From contig JAFURC010000032.1 in assembly GCA_017472015.1 (NCBI GenBank), positions 1 through 47,619 of the forward strand: 47,619 nucleotides of DNA. The letters are read 5' to 3'. The translations under genes were made by a program, and so were the position numbers. Positions 23,243 to 32,633 of the stretch are shown here, piece by piece. The stretch comes from Bacilli bacterium. Lineage in GTDB: Bacteria > Bacillota_I > Bacilli_A > RF39 > UBA660. Numbering within the stretch: the first letter of the stretch is position 1; every line of letters begins with the position of its first letter. The notes under the pieces were generated by a model, which worked only from the letters and a program-made list of their open reading frames with translations, was not told where the DNA came from and searched no databases.

Positions 23243-24094
23243 TTACTTATCTATTTCTTTTATAATATCTAAAGCAATTTTTAAAGTTTTATCATCTTTA
23301 TCGTTTAAAGGATTGTATTCAACTAAATCAAATGATTTAATCAAATCTTTCTTACTATTTAAATAATTAATTATTTCTTTTACCTCATTTTTATTAATTC
23401 CATCTCTTTCAGGAACAGATACTCCAGGGGCAATATGTGGATCAATTACATCAAGATCAAAACTCACATGAAGACCATTTGTCTTATTACCAACAATTTT
23501 AAATGCTTCATCAAAGATACGCTTAATTCCAAATTCTTTTAAGTCATTAGTTGTATAAACAGTTACTCCCATAGTTTTAATATTTTCAATTTCTTGAGTT
23601 GCATTTTCTTCAAAAGCTCGGTAACCTATAACAACCGTTTTTCTAGGATCGAAATAATTTCCTTCGTGAAATTTGCTTAATTCTTGATTTAGCCCATTTA
23701 AACAAGCAAGAGGAAGTCCGTGTAAATTACCGGTTATAGTTGTTTTAAATGTATTATAATCAAGGTGAGAATCAATCCAAATTAAACCTAAATTATCGTG
23801 TTTTTCTATACTTGCAAGGCTTGATGCTATACTAATACTGTGATCTCCTCCAATAGTTAAACAAGAATTATCTTCATTTTTTATAATTTTATATAACTCT
23901 TTATTAAATTTATTTAATTCATCTAAATTCTTACGTAAATCATTTTTATCTTGACTTTTTTTTATATTTTTATCTTGTTCAAGTAAGATATTTTCTTTAT
24001 TTAATTTATCTAAAATAACTTTTGGACCAAGTTTAGCACCATCTACATGAACACCTAAATCTGATCCTGCCCCAATTAATGTATATTTTTTCAT
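23243..24094 (-). CDS. rocF: Arginase-family ureohydrolase
   Basis: 283-aa ureohydrolase, most likely arginase (arginine to ornithine plus urea). Mn-binding motifs: GGDHSISIA, WIDSHLDYNT (D-x-H-x-D), GNLHGLPLA and SFDLDVIDP, with VSVPERDG. Agmatinase or formimidoglutamase is less likely by length and spacing but not excluded. The longest ORF starts at 24115; I use ATG 24092-24094 because AGAGGTAAAAAG immediately precedes it and the protein then begins MKKYTLIGAGSD. It is convergent with the ATPase, the stops being 1 bp apart. Confidence 0.85.
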   Translation of the reverse strand: MKKYTLIGAGSDLGVHVDGAKLGPKVILDKLNKENILLEQDKNIKKSQDKNDLRKNLDELNKFNKELYKIIKNEDNSCLTIGGDHSISIASSLASIEKHDNLGLIWIDSHLDYNTFKTTITGNLHGLPLACLNGLNQELSKFHEGNYFDPRKTVVIGYRAFEENATQEIENIKTMGVTVYTTNDLKEFGIKRIFDEAFKIVGNKTNGLHVSFDLDVIDPHIAPGVSVPERDGINKNEVKEIINYLNSKKDLIKSFDLVEYNPLNDKDDKTLKIALDIIKEIDK

Positions 24095-24169
24095 CTTTTT
24101 ACCTCTTTTTTTCATTTAACTATATTATTTTATCACAAAATAAGTTATAATGAAAGAGTTGGTGATAGA

Positions 24170-25600
24170 ATGAAGAAATTAAGTGAATTATTTGAAACAA
24201 AAGAAAATGTATTAGTTAAAAGTATAAAAATCAATTCAAAAGAAATTGAAAAAGGTGACATGTTTGTTTGTATTAAAGGAGTAAATACTGATAGACATGA
24301 TTTTATAGATGAAGCCATTAAAAATGGAGCGAGTTGTATTGTTGGTGAGAAAGACATAGAATGTAGTGTTCCTTATATAAAAGTCAAGAATACTAATAAA
24401 ATTTTACCAGATTTATGTCGGAAATTTTATAATTTTGATAATTTAAATTTAAAAATAATTGGTATAACTGGAACAGATGGGAAAACCACAACCGCAACTA
24501 GTATTCAATATTTAATTGGAAGTGATAGGTGTGGTTATATTGGAACTAATGGTTGCAGTTGCAAAAAATTTACTAAAGACTCTCCAAATTCAACTCCAGA
24601 TCCTACAGTTTTATATCGTTATTTTTATGAATTTGCGGAAGCCGGATGTGAATATGTTGTTATGGAAGCAAGTAGTGAAGGTTTCTTTAGAGATCGACTT
24701 TTAGGTCTTGAATTTGCAGCCGGCGCGTATACTAATATTACTTGGGAACATATAAATATCCATGGAACTTTTGAAAACTATGTAAAATCTAAAGTAAAAC
24801 TTGCAAGTCAAACAAATGGAAAATTTATAGTTAATTTGAATGATAAATTTCATGAAAAATTTAGTGAGGCTAGTTTAAATAGTTTAAGTTATGGAGAAGA
24901 TCCTAAAAGTGATTTATATATAAAAGATTACTCAATTACTCCAAGATATACAATTGTAACATTTGTTTATCAAAAGAAAGAATATACATTTACTTCTCCT
25001 TTACTTGGTCAGTTTAATGTTTATAATTTAGCGTGTGCCTTTTTAGTTTGCTTATCTCTTGGTTTTGATATTCATGACTTAATTGATAATGCCATTAATA
25101 TTGATGTATCAGGACGACTTGAAATGATTGATATGGGCCAAAATTTCCAAGTAATGGTCGATTATGCGCATACTCCTAATGGAATTCAATCTATTCTAGA
25201 GTTTGTTCGTGTTTTAAATGTTAATCGGGCAATTGTTGTAATTGGATCAGCCGGAGAACGCGATTATAAAAAACGTCCAATTATGGGGCGTACTGTTTTA
25301 GAATATGCCGACTATGCTATTTTTACCTATGAAGATCCTCGATCAGAAGATCCAAGAGACATCATAAATCAAATGGTATCCGAAGTTAAAGATACAAATA
25401 AATTTGAAATTGTAATTGATAGAAGTCTTGCTATTAAAAGAGCCATTGATATAGCAGAAGAAAATGATATTGTTTTAGTCCTTGGAAAAGGTAATGAAAC
25501 TTATGAGAAATTAAAAGACAAAGTAATTTATTTTAATGACATTGAAGAATCTAAAAAATGGCTTTCTGAAAGAGTTCAAAGAGAAAGCGTTTTAGAATAA
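24170..25600 (+). CDS. murE: UDP-MurNAc-tripeptide synthetase MurE
   Basis: 476-aa Mur ligase adding the third residue to the peptidoglycan stem peptide. It shows ATP-binding TGTDGKTTTA, STPDPTVLY, MEASSEGF, NLACAF, DYAHTPNGI and GSAGERDYKKRP. The selectivity motif reads EDPRSEDP where meso-DAP enzymes have DNPRxE and Lys enzymes usually lack the Arg, so meso-DAP is favoured. GGTGATAGA-ATG with TATAAT 18 nt upstream (24146-24151) implies a leader of about 12 nt. It stands outside the dcw cluster found at 36 kb. Confidence 0.93.
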   Translation: MKKLSELFETKENVLVKSIKINSKEIEKGDMFVCIKGVNTDRHDFIDEAIKNGASCIVGEKDIECSVPYIKVKNTNKILPDLCRKFYNFDNLNLKIIGITGTDGKTTTATSIQYLIGSDRCGYIGTNGCSCKKFTKDSPNSTPDPTVLYRYFYEFAEAGCEYVVMEASSEGFFRDRLLGLEFAAGAYTNITWEHINIHGTFENYVKSKVKLASQTNGKFIVNLNDKFHEKFSEASLNSLSYGEDPKSDLYIKDYSITPRYTIVTFVYQKKEYTFTSPLLGQFNVYNLACAFLVCLSLGFDIHDLIDNAINIDVSGRLEMIDMGQNFQVMVDYAHTPNGIQSILEFVRVLNVNRAIVVIGSAGERDYKKRPIMGRTVLEYADYAIFTYEDPRSEDPRDIINQMVSEVKDTNKFEIVIDRSLAIKRAIDIAEENDIVLVLGKGNETYEKLKDKVIYFNDIEESKKWLSERVQRESVLE

Positions 25601-25618
25601 AATAAGAATAAAAAAGTG

Positions 25619-25647
25619 TTGAAAAGTCCGAAAATATAAGATATAAT
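25619..25647 (+). promoter_or_regulatory. Promoter of tig
   Basis: TTGAAA (25619-25624), 17-bp spacer, TATAAT (25642-25647), followed by a GATGGAGGA ribosome site. Confidence 0.85.
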
Positions 25648-25675
25648 ATGGACTTGATGGAGGAAATTATATATT

Positions 25676-26947
25676 ATGGAAAAGAAAAATGATAAAAATA
25701 AACATGAAGTAGTTATTAAATTTGATGGTGAAACATGGAAAAAAGCATTAGAAGAATCATATAAAAAAAATAATAAAAATGCAAAAATTGATGGTTTTAG
25801 ACCAGGAAAAGCACCTTATGATATTTTTGTAAAACATTATGGGGTTGAATCTTTATTTATGGATGCAGCTGATGGGTTATTACAAGAAGCTTATATGAAA
25901 GCGTTAGAGAATAGTAAATTAATCCCAGTTGTAAAACCAATTTTTGATATTAAAGAAGTAAATGAAGAAGCAATTGAATTTGTTTTCACTATTACAACAA
26001 AACCAGAATTAAAAATTAAAAAATACAAAGATTTAAAAATTAAAAAAGATGAATTAGTTGTAACTGATGAAGAAATCGATCATGAAGTAGGACATTTACT
26101 AGAACATTATGCAGAATTAGTTGTTAAAGATGGAAAAGTAGAAAACGGTGATATTGTTATTATTGATTATGAAGGATCAGTTGATGGTGTACCATTTGAA
26201 GGAGGCAAAGCAGAAAACGCTGACCTTGAAATTGGAAGTGGAACATTTATTCCAGGATTTGAAGAACAATTAATCGGAATGGAAAAAGAAAGTGAAAAAG
26301 ATATTGCTGTAACTTTCCCAGAAGATTATCATGCCGAAAATTTAAAAGGAAAAGAAGCAGTATTTAAAATCAAACTTCATGAAATTAAAACAAAACAAAA
26401 TCGTGAATTAGATGAAGAATTCTTTGAAGACCTTGGAATGGAAGGAGTAAACTCTTTAGAAACTTTAAAAGAAAGTATTAAAGAACACATTGAGACTCAT
26501 AAAAAAGTTGATATTGAAAACAAATTTATTGATGAATTAATGGATGCAATTGCTAAAAATACAGAAGTTGATATTCCTGAAGAAATGGTTGAAGAAGAGA
26601 TTGATCATTTAATGGAAAGAGCTGAAGAAAATTTCAAACATCAAGGAGTAAATCTTGAATTTTACTATTCAATGACTAAAACAACAGAAAAAGATTTAAG
26701 AGAACAATTTGAAAAAGAAGCATTTAAAAATGTTTTATATCGTTTAATTTTAGAAGAAGTTATGACTCTTGAAGAAATTAAAGTAGAAGATAAAGATATC
26801 GATGAATATTTAGAAGAAACTGCTAAAACTTATAATGCAACAAAAGAAGAAATTGAAAAAGAATTTGGTGGTCGTGAATTTGTTGGATATGATCTAGCCG
26901 TTCGTCGTACTTTTGAAAAACTTACAGAATACAATGAGGTTAAGTAA
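25676..26947 (+). CDS. tig: Trigger factor
   Basis: 423-aa ribosome-associated chaperone. The N-terminal ribosome-binding signature is GFRPGKAP (about 41-48). The FKBP-type PPIase domain includes GDIVIIDYEGSVDGVPFEGG and FIPGFEEQLIGM (about 155-205), and a long helical C-terminal arm domain follows. Length is typical. It is monocistronic with a near-consensus promoter. The usual neighbour clpX is not adjacent. Confidence 0.97.
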   Translation: MEKKNDKNKHEVVIKFDGETWKKALEESYKKNNKNAKIDGFRPGKAPYDIFVKHYGVESLFMDAADGLLQEAYMKALENSKLIPVVKPIFDIKEVNEEAIEFVFTITTKPELKIKKYKDLKIKKDELVVTDEEIDHEVGHLLEHYAELVVKDGKVENGDIVIIDYEGSVDGVPFEGGKAENADLEIGSGTFIPGFEEQLIGMEKESEKDIAVTFPEDYHAENLKGKEAVFKIKLHEIKTKQNRELDEEFFEDLGMEGVNSLETLKESIKEHIETHKKVDIENKFIDELMDAIAKNTEVDIPEEMVEEEIDHLMERAEENFKHQGVNLEFYYSMTKTTEKDLREQFEKEAFKNVLYRLILEEVMTLEEIKVEDKDIDEYLEETAKTYNATKEEIEKEFGGREFVGYDLAVRRTFEKLTEYNEVK

Positions 26948-27058
26948 ATCTTAATCTCTTTTATATATTCTAAAAAATCGAAAATTAAAAAAAATCCAAA
27001 ATCTCTATTAATTATTTATAAATTATGATAAGATATTATTGATAGTAGGTGATTAATA

Positions 27059-27724
27059 ATGCGAATGGATCGTTATGAGAATATAGAAAATAATAATGAA
27101 ACTAAGCAAACAAGAACAAATAAAAATCAAGAATTATATACAGATGTTTATTTAAACAATGTTTATGTTGATATTAATAGTTTAAAAGATGTTGTTAAAA
27201 GTGATGTTGAAGAAAAAGTTGAAGAAACTAAACCGGTTAATTCTATTAAAGAAGTAAATTATAATTATGAAGATAAAAACTATGATATTAATTCCTTAAT
27301 CGAAGAAGTTATTAAAAATAAAAAAGATGACAAATTAAAAAGAAGTTTAGATATAGGAGTTAATAATTTAGAAATTGACAGTTTAATTGAAAGTATTAAT
27401 GAAAATCAAAATAAAGAACAAAAAAATGATAAAGAAAATGAAATTTTATTATCTGATTTATTACCTAGTGATGACAATACAAAAGTTATCCCACCTCTTG
27501 CAGAACCTATTTTAGATACTAAATTAATTGATAAAAACATTTTAGAAAAAGAGGATGAAGAAGAAAGTCGAGATTTAGAGGATTCGAGTATGCAAGATAT
27601 TCAAAGTGATACTAGTTTTGTTGAAGAGAAAAATTCTAAATTAAAAGTTATTTTGATTATTATATTTATTTTGATAGTAGTTTTAATAGTTGCTTTTATC
27701 TTAATAAAAAAAGATATTATTTAA
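27059..27724 (+). CDS. Acidic tail-anchored membrane protein of unknown function
   Basis: 221 aa. Residues 1-195 are highly charged (Asn/Asp/Glu/Lys) and likely disordered, with repeated short INSL/IDSLIE-type motifs (ISSL-like at 37, 78, 106). Residues about 196-216 form a single C-terminal membrane helix (VILIIIFILIVVLIVAFILI), followed by KKDII. The long part would therefore face the cytosol. GGTGATTAATA precedes ATG. No domain was recognised. It lies alone between tig and the rimP operon and may be a scaffold, but nothing shows this directly. Confidence 0.7.
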   Translation: MRMDRYENIENNNETKQTRTNKNQELYTDVYLNNVYVDINSLKDVVKSDVEEKVEETKPVNSIKEVNYNYEDKNYDINSLIEEVIKNKKDDKLKRSLDIGVNNLEIDSLIESINENQNKEQKNDKENEILLSDLLPSDDNTKVIPPLAEPILDTKLIDKNILEKEDEEESRDLEDSSMQDIQSDTSFVEEKNSKLKVILIIIFILIVVLIVAFILIKKDII

Positions 27725-27765
27725 TAATAAATTAGATGTGATTTCTAAAAAAATGCAAGTTTTTC

Positions 27766-27793
27766 TTGAATTAAAAAGAAACTATGGTATAAT
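27766..27793 (+). promoter_or_regulatory. Promoter of the rimP-nusA-infB operon
   Basis: TTGAAT (27766-27771), 16-bp spacer, TATAAT (27788-27793) with extended -10 TGG. Confidence 0.85.
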
Positions 27794-27803
27794 GTTATTA
27801 GTT

Positions 27804-27823
27804 GAGTGGGAGAGATCCTGCTC
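27804..27823 (+). promoter_or_regulatory. GNRA-capped leader hairpin before rimP
   Basis: GAGTGGGA (27804-27811) pairs with TCCTGCTC (27816-27823), 8 bp including two G-U pairs, closing a GAGA tetraloop. It begins within a few nt of the predicted transcription start and lies 21 nt before the ATG. There is no T tract after it of terminator strength. Similar GAGTGGG hairpins precede rimP in Firmicutes, as far as I recall. Confidence 0.6.
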
Positions 27824-27844
27824 TTTAATTTAATAAGGAGGAGT

Positions 27845-28111
27845 ATGGAAGATAAGGTTAAAGAATTACTAGATGGTAAACTTGATGAATTGAATATGGT
27901 AGTTGATAGTGTTGTCTTAGAAAAAGAAGGAAGTCAAACTTTCTTAAGAATTTGTCTTGATTCCGAGGATATTATTGATCTTGATAAGGTGGTACTAGCA
28001 ACTAAAATAATTGATCCAATTATTGAAAATGCAGATTTAATTAATGAACAGTATATTTTAGAAGTATATGGTAAAAGTAAGGGGAGTAATTTAGATGAGA
28101 AGAAAAATTAA
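27845..28111 (+). CDS. rimP: Ribosome maturation factor RimP, N-terminal domain only
   Basis: 88 aa against about 150 usual. The N-terminal domain is recognisable (VDSVVLEKEGSQTFLRICLDS near 20-40 and IDLDKVVLATKIIDPII near 42-58), reaching YILEVYGKSKG where the family has YxLEVSSPG. The C-terminal SH3-like domain that binds S12 is absent, since the frame ends 12 residues later and nusA begins inside it. ATG 27845 follows AAGGAGGAG; the frame upstream (27806) covers the leader hairpin. Placement before nusA confirms identity. Whether one domain suffices for 30S maturation is unknown. Confidence 0.8.
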   Translation: MEDKVKELLDGKLDELNMVVDSVVLEKEGSQTFLRICLDSEDIIDLDKVVLATKIIDPIIENADLINEQYILEVYGKSKGSNLDEKKN

Positions 28112-29234
28112 AGAAGAAACAAGTAATGAAATGAATCCAAAAGAATTTTTAAAAGCTGTTGAAAATATTGTAAGTGAAAAAAATATTGATAAAGAAATTG
28201 TTTTTGAAGCAATGGAAACTGCTTTAACAACAGCGTTTAAAAAGAATTATGGAAAAAGTAATAGTAAAGTTTTAATTAATCGTGAAACTGGAAGTATTAA
28301 AGTTTATTCATATTTAACAGTTATTAGTGATGAACTTGAAGGTGTTGATGAAGAGGGGAATGCTTTTGTTAAAGAAGTTAATCCAGAACTTGAAATTACT
28401 TTAAGCGAAGCAAGAAAAATTAATCGAACTTTAGAAATTGGTGATACAATTGACACGGAAATTACACCAAAATCAGATTTTTCAAGGGTTGCAACATCTA
28501 CTGCTAAACAAGTAGTTATTCAAAAAATTCGTGAAGCTGAAAGAAGTAGCATTATTGCTGACTTCGAAGATAAAGAAGGCGAAATGTTACTTGGAACAGT
28601 TGCTCTTGAAGATAGTGATAACTATTATATTGATCTTGGAAGAAGTAATGGGGTTTTACCTAAAAAAGAAATTATTCCAGGTGAAAAAATTGAAATGGGA
28701 TCAAGTATTCGGGTTTATGTTGTAAAAATTGATAACACAGGACGTAATTTATTAATTAAATTAAGTCGTAGTCATTATGGATTTGTAAGACGTTTATTTG
28801 AACATGAAATTCCAGAATTTGCAGATGGAACAGTTTTAATGCACTCTGTAAGTCGTGAAGCTGGAGTTCGTAGTAAAGTAGCTGTATATTCAGAAAATGC
28901 AAACTTTGATCCAATTGGAGCTTGTATTGGCGAAAAAGGATCAAGAATTGCTAACATAATCAAGGAATTAAAGGGTGAAAAAATCGATTTAATTAGATAT
29001 GATAAAGATCCTAAAATATTCATTGAAAATGCATTAGCACCAGCTAAAAATGTAACTGTATTAATAACTGATCCTAAGAAAAATGAGGCAATTGTTGTTG
29101 CCGATAATGAAAATTTCTCACTTGCAATTGGTAAAAAAGGTATCAACGCTAAACTTGCGAGTCGTCTAACAAGATATAAACTTGATATAAAAAAAGAAGA
29201 AGATGCCAAAGAATTAGGAATTAAAATTCAATAG
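28095..29234 (+). CDS. nusA: Transcription termination/antitermination factor NusA
   Basis: 379-aa NusA: RNAP-binding N-terminal domain (about 13-140, MNPKEFLKAVENI...), S1 domain (GEMLLGTVALED..., about 155-220) and two KH domains (GACIGEKGSRI and AIGKKGINAKLA). There is no acidic C-terminal repeat, as usual in Gram-positives. ATG 28095 has GGGGAGTAA upstream and overlaps rimP by 17 bp. A Met at residue 13 matches the usual family start but lacks a ribosome site. Confidence 0.96.
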   Translation: MRRKIKEETSNEMNPKEFLKAVENIVSEKNIDKEIVFEAMETALTTAFKKNYGKSNSKVLINRETGSIKVYSYLTVISDELEGVDEEGNAFVKEVNPELEITLSEARKINRTLEIGDTIDTEITPKSDFSRVATSTAKQVVIQKIREAERSSIIADFEDKEGEMLLGTVALEDSDNYYIDLGRSNGVLPKKEIIPGEKIEMGSSIRVYVVKIDNTGRNLLIKLSRSHYGFVRRLFEHEIPEFADGTVLMHSVSREAGVRSKVAVYSENANFDPIGACIGEKGSRIANIIKELKGEKIDLIRYDKDPKIFIENALAPAKNVTVLITDPKKNEAIVVADNENFSLAIGKKGINAKLASRLTRYKLDIKKEEDAKELGIKIQ

Positions 29235-29241
29235 GTGGCTT

Positions 29242-29511
29242 ATGAAAGTTAAAAAAATACCTATGAGAACCTGTGTAGTTACACATGAAAAATTAGAAAA
29301 ACGTTCTCTTCTTCGAATTGTAAGAACCCCTGAAGGTGTTGTAGAGGCGGATTTAACTGGTAAAAAAAATGGGCGAGGCGCATATATTAAAAGTGATTTA
29401 GAAACTTTAGAAAAAGCCCGTAAAACTAAAGTTTTAGAACGTCACTTAGAAACAACTATAAGTGACACGGTATATGAAAATATAAAAGAAGTAATAATAA
29501 ATAATAAATAA
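29242..29511 (+). CDS. rnpM: YlxR/RnpM family RNA-binding protein
   Basis: 89-aa DUF448 protein. Core motifs are RTCVVTHEKLEKRSLLRIVR and GKKNGRGAYI. In B. subtilis the family modulates RNase P and is annotated RnpM/YlxR. It starts 8 bp after nusA. The L7Ae-like YlxQ normally found between ylxR and infB is absent; the next gene is infB. Confidence 0.9.
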   Translation: MKVKKIPMRTCVVTHEKLEKRSLLRIVRTPEGVVEADLTGKKNGRGAYIKSDLETLEKARKTKVLERHLETTISDTVYENIKEVIINNK

Positions 29512-29534
29512 TAAATAAAAGAAAGAGGTGTTGT

Positions 29535-31646
29535 ATGAGTATTTTAGAGTATGCATTAGATGTTAATAAAGAAGTATCAGAAATTATTAATTTGTGTGAA
29601 ATCTTAAATATTAAAAAAAATAATGAAGATGATATTTTAACTGATGATGAAATAATTCTTTTAGATAATGAACTTGATTCTTTAAAAGAAAATGAAAATC
29701 CTGATTATGAAATAGATGAGGAATTAGAAAGTAAAGTTGATAATTTAATTAGTAAAATTGATATTAACTTAGATAATATAACTTCTAAAAAAGAAAAAGT
29801 AAAAAGTAAAGTTGATAACAAAAATGATGCGAAAGTTAAATTTCAAAAAGGAAGAAAAGAAATTTATAAACATCGTGATAAATTGATGGATAACAAAGAA
29901 AGTGATGATGTTATTGTTTATCATGAAAAAATGACTCCAGCAAGTCTTGCAAGTTTATTAAAAGTTCCTGCTAATGAAATTATAAAGAAGTTATTTAATT
30001 TAGGTATCATGGCTAATTTAAATCAAAATTTAACTTTTGATACAGTTGAACTTGTACTTCTTGATTATTCGAAAAAATTAAAAAATGAGGAAAGTGTTGA
30101 TAAATCAAATTTTGAACATTATGAAATAGTTGATAGTGAATCAGACTTAGAATCTCGTCCTCCAGTAATAACTATTATGGGGCATGTTGATCATGGAAAA
30201 ACTACTTTACTAGATACAATTAGAAAGACAAGTGTTGCAAGTGGAGAGGCTGGAGGAATTACTCAAGCAATTGGGGCTTATCAAGTTGATGTTAATGGTA
30301 AAAAAGTAACATTCATTGATACTCCAGGACATGAAGCATTTACTCATATGCGTTCTCGTGGGGCTAGTGTAACTGATATTGTTGTTTTAATCGTAGCTGC
30401 AAATGACGGTGTGATGCCACAAACTAAAGAAGCGATCGATCATGCAAAAGCTGCTGGTGTACCAATTGTTGTAGCTGTTAATAAAGTTGATTTACCTGAA
30501 GCTAATGTTGATCGCGTATTAACAGAATTAACTGAATACGGACTTGTTCCTGAAAAATTCGGTGGAGATATTATCACATGTAATATTTCAGCTAAAAAAG
30601 GAGAAGGAGTCTCTGAACTTTTGGAAACCCTTTTACTTGTAAGTGAAATGGCAGAACTTAAAGCAAATCCTAATCGTTATGCAACCGGAACCGTACTTGA
30701 AGCACGAAATGATCAAAAAGTTGGAAGTATTGTATCACTTCTTGTTCAAAGTGGAACTCTTCGTCTTGGAGATCCGGTTGTAATTGGAACAAGTTATGGG
30801 AAAATTAGAACTTTAAGAGATGATCGTGGAAATAATATAACAACGGCTCTACCATCAACACCTGTTGAAATAACTGGTATAAATGACTTACCTCTTGCTG
30901 GAGATAAATTCATGGCTTTTGAAACTGAAAAAGAAGCTCGTTCAATTTCTCTTGAAAGACAAACAAGAAGTCGAGAAGCTGACACCAATAAAGCTGGAAT
31001 GAGTTTAGATGATTTGTTCAGTATGGTTGAAGCTGGAGAAAAAGAAATAAACGTTGTTTTAAAATGTGATGTTAAAGGTAGTGAAGAAGCAGTTAAACAA
31101 TCTCTAGCAAAAATAAACATTGATGGAGTTTGGGTAAATGTAATTAGAAGTGGAGTAGGTGCTGTAACTGAAAGTGATATAATCCTAGCCGATGCATCAA
31201 ATGCCTTAATCATTGGTTTTAATGTTCGTCCAAATAGTAAAATTTTAGATTTTGCTAAAGAAAAAAATGTTGATATTAGACTTTACAATATCATTTATAA
31301 AGTTGTTGAAGATATGGAAGATGCCATTAAAGGAATGCTTGATCCAGAATATGAGGAAGTAATTCTTGGTGAAGCGGAAGTAAGACAAATATTTAAGTTT
31401 TCAAAAATTGGTAATATTGCTGGGTCTCACGTAACAAAAGGAACTATTAAAAATCAAAGTAATGCTCGTGTTATTCGTGATGGTGTAGTTGTTTACACAG
31501 GAAAAATCGGATCACTTCAACGTGAAAAAGATAGCGTTAAAGAAGTTAAAAACGGTTATGACTGTGGTATTACAATTGATTCTTATCAAGATATAAAAGA
31601 AGGCGATATTATAGAAACATTTGAAAACAAAGAGGTAAAAAAATAA
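29535..31646 (+). CDS. infB: Translation initiation factor IF-2
   Basis: 703-aa IF-2. An acidic lysine-rich N-terminal linker (about 1-140) is followed by the IF2N domain (MTPASLASLLKVPANEIIKKL) and the GTPase with GHVDHGKTTLLD, DTPGHEAFTHMR and NKVDLPEA. Domains II-IV follow, to the C-terminal fMet-tRNA-binding region. ATG is preceded by AAAGAGGTGTTGT. It is coupled to rbfA by a one-base overlap (TAATG). Confidence 0.97.
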   Translation: MSILEYALDVNKEVSEIINLCEILNIKKNNEDDILTDDEIILLDNELDSLKENENPDYEIDEELESKVDNLISKIDINLDNITSKKEKVKSKVDNKNDAKVKFQKGRKEIYKHRDKLMDNKESDDVIVYHEKMTPASLASLLKVPANEIIKKLFNLGIMANLNQNLTFDTVELVLLDYSKKLKNEESVDKSNFEHYEIVDSESDLESRPPVITIMGHVDHGKTTLLDTIRKTSVASGEAGGITQAIGAYQVDVNGKKVTFIDTPGHEAFTHMRSRGASVTDIVVLIVAANDGVMPQTKEAIDHAKAAGVPIVVAVNKVDLPEANVDRVLTELTEYGLVPEKFGGDIITCNISAKKGEGVSELLETLLLVSEMAELKANPNRYATGTVLEARNDQKVGSIVSLLVQSGTLRLGDPVVIGTSYGKIRTLRDDRGNNITTALPSTPVEITGINDLPLAGDKFMAFETEKEARSISLERQTRSREADTNKAGMSLDDLFSMVEAGEKEINVVLKCDVKGSEEAVKQSLAKINIDGVWVNVIRSGVGAVTESDIILADASNALIIGFNVRPNSKILDFAKEKNVDIRLYNIIYKVVEDMEDAIKGMLDPEYEEVILGEAEVRQIFKFSKIGNIAGSHVTKGTIKNQSNARVIRDGVVVYTGKIGSLQREKDSVKEVKNGYDCGITIDSYQDIKEGDIIETFENKEVKK

Positions 31647-31984
31647 TGCAAAATCATAAATTAGAACGTCTTAATAATGCTTTTATGGAACAACTTAATA
31701 TAATATTTGGAACTGAAGTTAAAAACCAAATATTAAAAAGTGTTGTTGTAACAGGAGTTAATATTACCAATGATTTAAGTTATGCTAAAGTTTATTTCAC
31801 ATGTTTCAATGAAGATCAAAATCTCGTTTTAAAAGAATTAAAAGAAAGTGCTTCATATTTAAGAGGTGAAGTATCTAAAAGAGTTGAGATACGTCATACG
31901 CCAGTCTTAACTTTTGAATATGATACATCTTTAGAATATGCAAAAAGAATTGAAGCCAAAATTAAAGAAATAAATGAAGAATAA
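31646..31984 (+). CDS. rbfA: Ribosome-binding factor A
   Basis: 112-aa KH-like factor for 30S maturation. Recognised by HKLERLNNAFMEQLNIIF at the start, VNITNDLSYAKVYFTCF (about 34-50) and ASYLRGEVSKRVEIRHTPVLTFEYD. ATG overlaps the infB stop. It ends the rimP operon at a hairpin. Confidence 0.95.
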   Translation: MQNHKLERLNNAFMEQLNIIFGTEVKNQILKSVVVTGVNITNDLSYAKVYFTCFNEDQNLVLKELKESASYLRGEVSKRVEIRHTPVLTFEYDTSLEYAKRIEAKIKEINEE

Positions 31985-32017
31985 AAATCTATCGGTTTTC
32001 CCTTTAGATTTTTTTAT
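31983..32017 (+). terminator. Terminator after rbfA
   Basis: AAAAATCTA (31983-31991) pairs perfectly with TAGATTTTT (32005-32013), 13-nt loop, T tract. The next gene starts 12 bp later with no visible promoter, so partial read-through is likely. Confidence 0.75.
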
Positions 32018-32026
32018 AGGAGAAAT

Positions 32027-32611
32027 ATGCAAAATAAAATAATCGGAATTGATTTAGATGATACCATTACAGATATTCGTGATTCAATGCATGAAAGTGC
32101 TTTTAAATTTGCTAAAGAAAAGGGATTAAAAATAATCGATGAAACGAAATATTTAGTAGGCGAAAAATATGGTCTTACAAAGGATGAGTTAGATGAATTT
32201 TTTAAAAATTATCGAATTAAAATAGTTGAAAATGCTAAAGTTAGAAGTGATGCCAGAGAAGTTTTAACAAAACTTATTGATTTAGGCTATAAAATTATTA
32301 TTATTACTGCAAGAAGTTCTAAAAATTATGATAATCCATATGAATTTACAAAAAAATGGTTAGATTCAAATCAAATTCCTTATACAAAATTGGTTGTTAA
32401 TGGAAAAGATAAAAAAGTAATTTGTGAGAAAGAAAATGTATCTATTTTTATTGATGATATGCCAAGTAATTGTTTAGATGTAGCAGAACTTAGTAATGTT
32501 AAAGTCTATATTATGGATAATGTTGATAATTATCTTCAGAATAATAGAATTAAAAGAATATATAATTTCAAGGAATTATATGAGGATTTAAATTTGCTAA
32601 GTCAAAAATAA
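32027..32611 (+). CDS. HAD-family 5'-nucleotidase-like protein
   Basis: 194-aa HAD hydrolase related to 5'(3')-deoxyribonucleotidases and YqfW. HAD motif I is GIDLDDTITDI (7-17, nucleophile and general acid Asp), motif II IIIITARSS, and motif IV FIDDMPSNC. The cap region lies at 25-75. It probably dephosphorylates nucleotides, but the substrate is inferred from family resemblance only. AUAGGAG precedes the start, immediately after the rbfA terminator, so expression by read-through is likely. Confidence 0.8.
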   Translation: MQNKIIGIDLDDTITDIRDSMHESAFKFAKEKGLKIIDETKYLVGEKYGLTKDELDEFFKNYRIKIVENAKVRSDAREVLTKLIDLGYKIIIITARSSKNYDNPYEFTKKWLDSNQIPYTKLVVNGKDKKVICEKENVSIFIDDMPSNCLDVAELSNVKVYIMDNVDNYLQNNRIKRIYNFKELYEDLNLLSQK

Positions 32612-32633
32612 AGTAAAAAATAGTTAAAAGTAC

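Noticed and set aside
28775-29209. 144-aa open frame antisense to nusA
   Set aside because: It lies wholly inside nusA, has no ribosome site or recognisable domain, and nusA is certain. Similar antisense frames within infB, recO, deoB and the HerA-like gene were dropped for the same reason.
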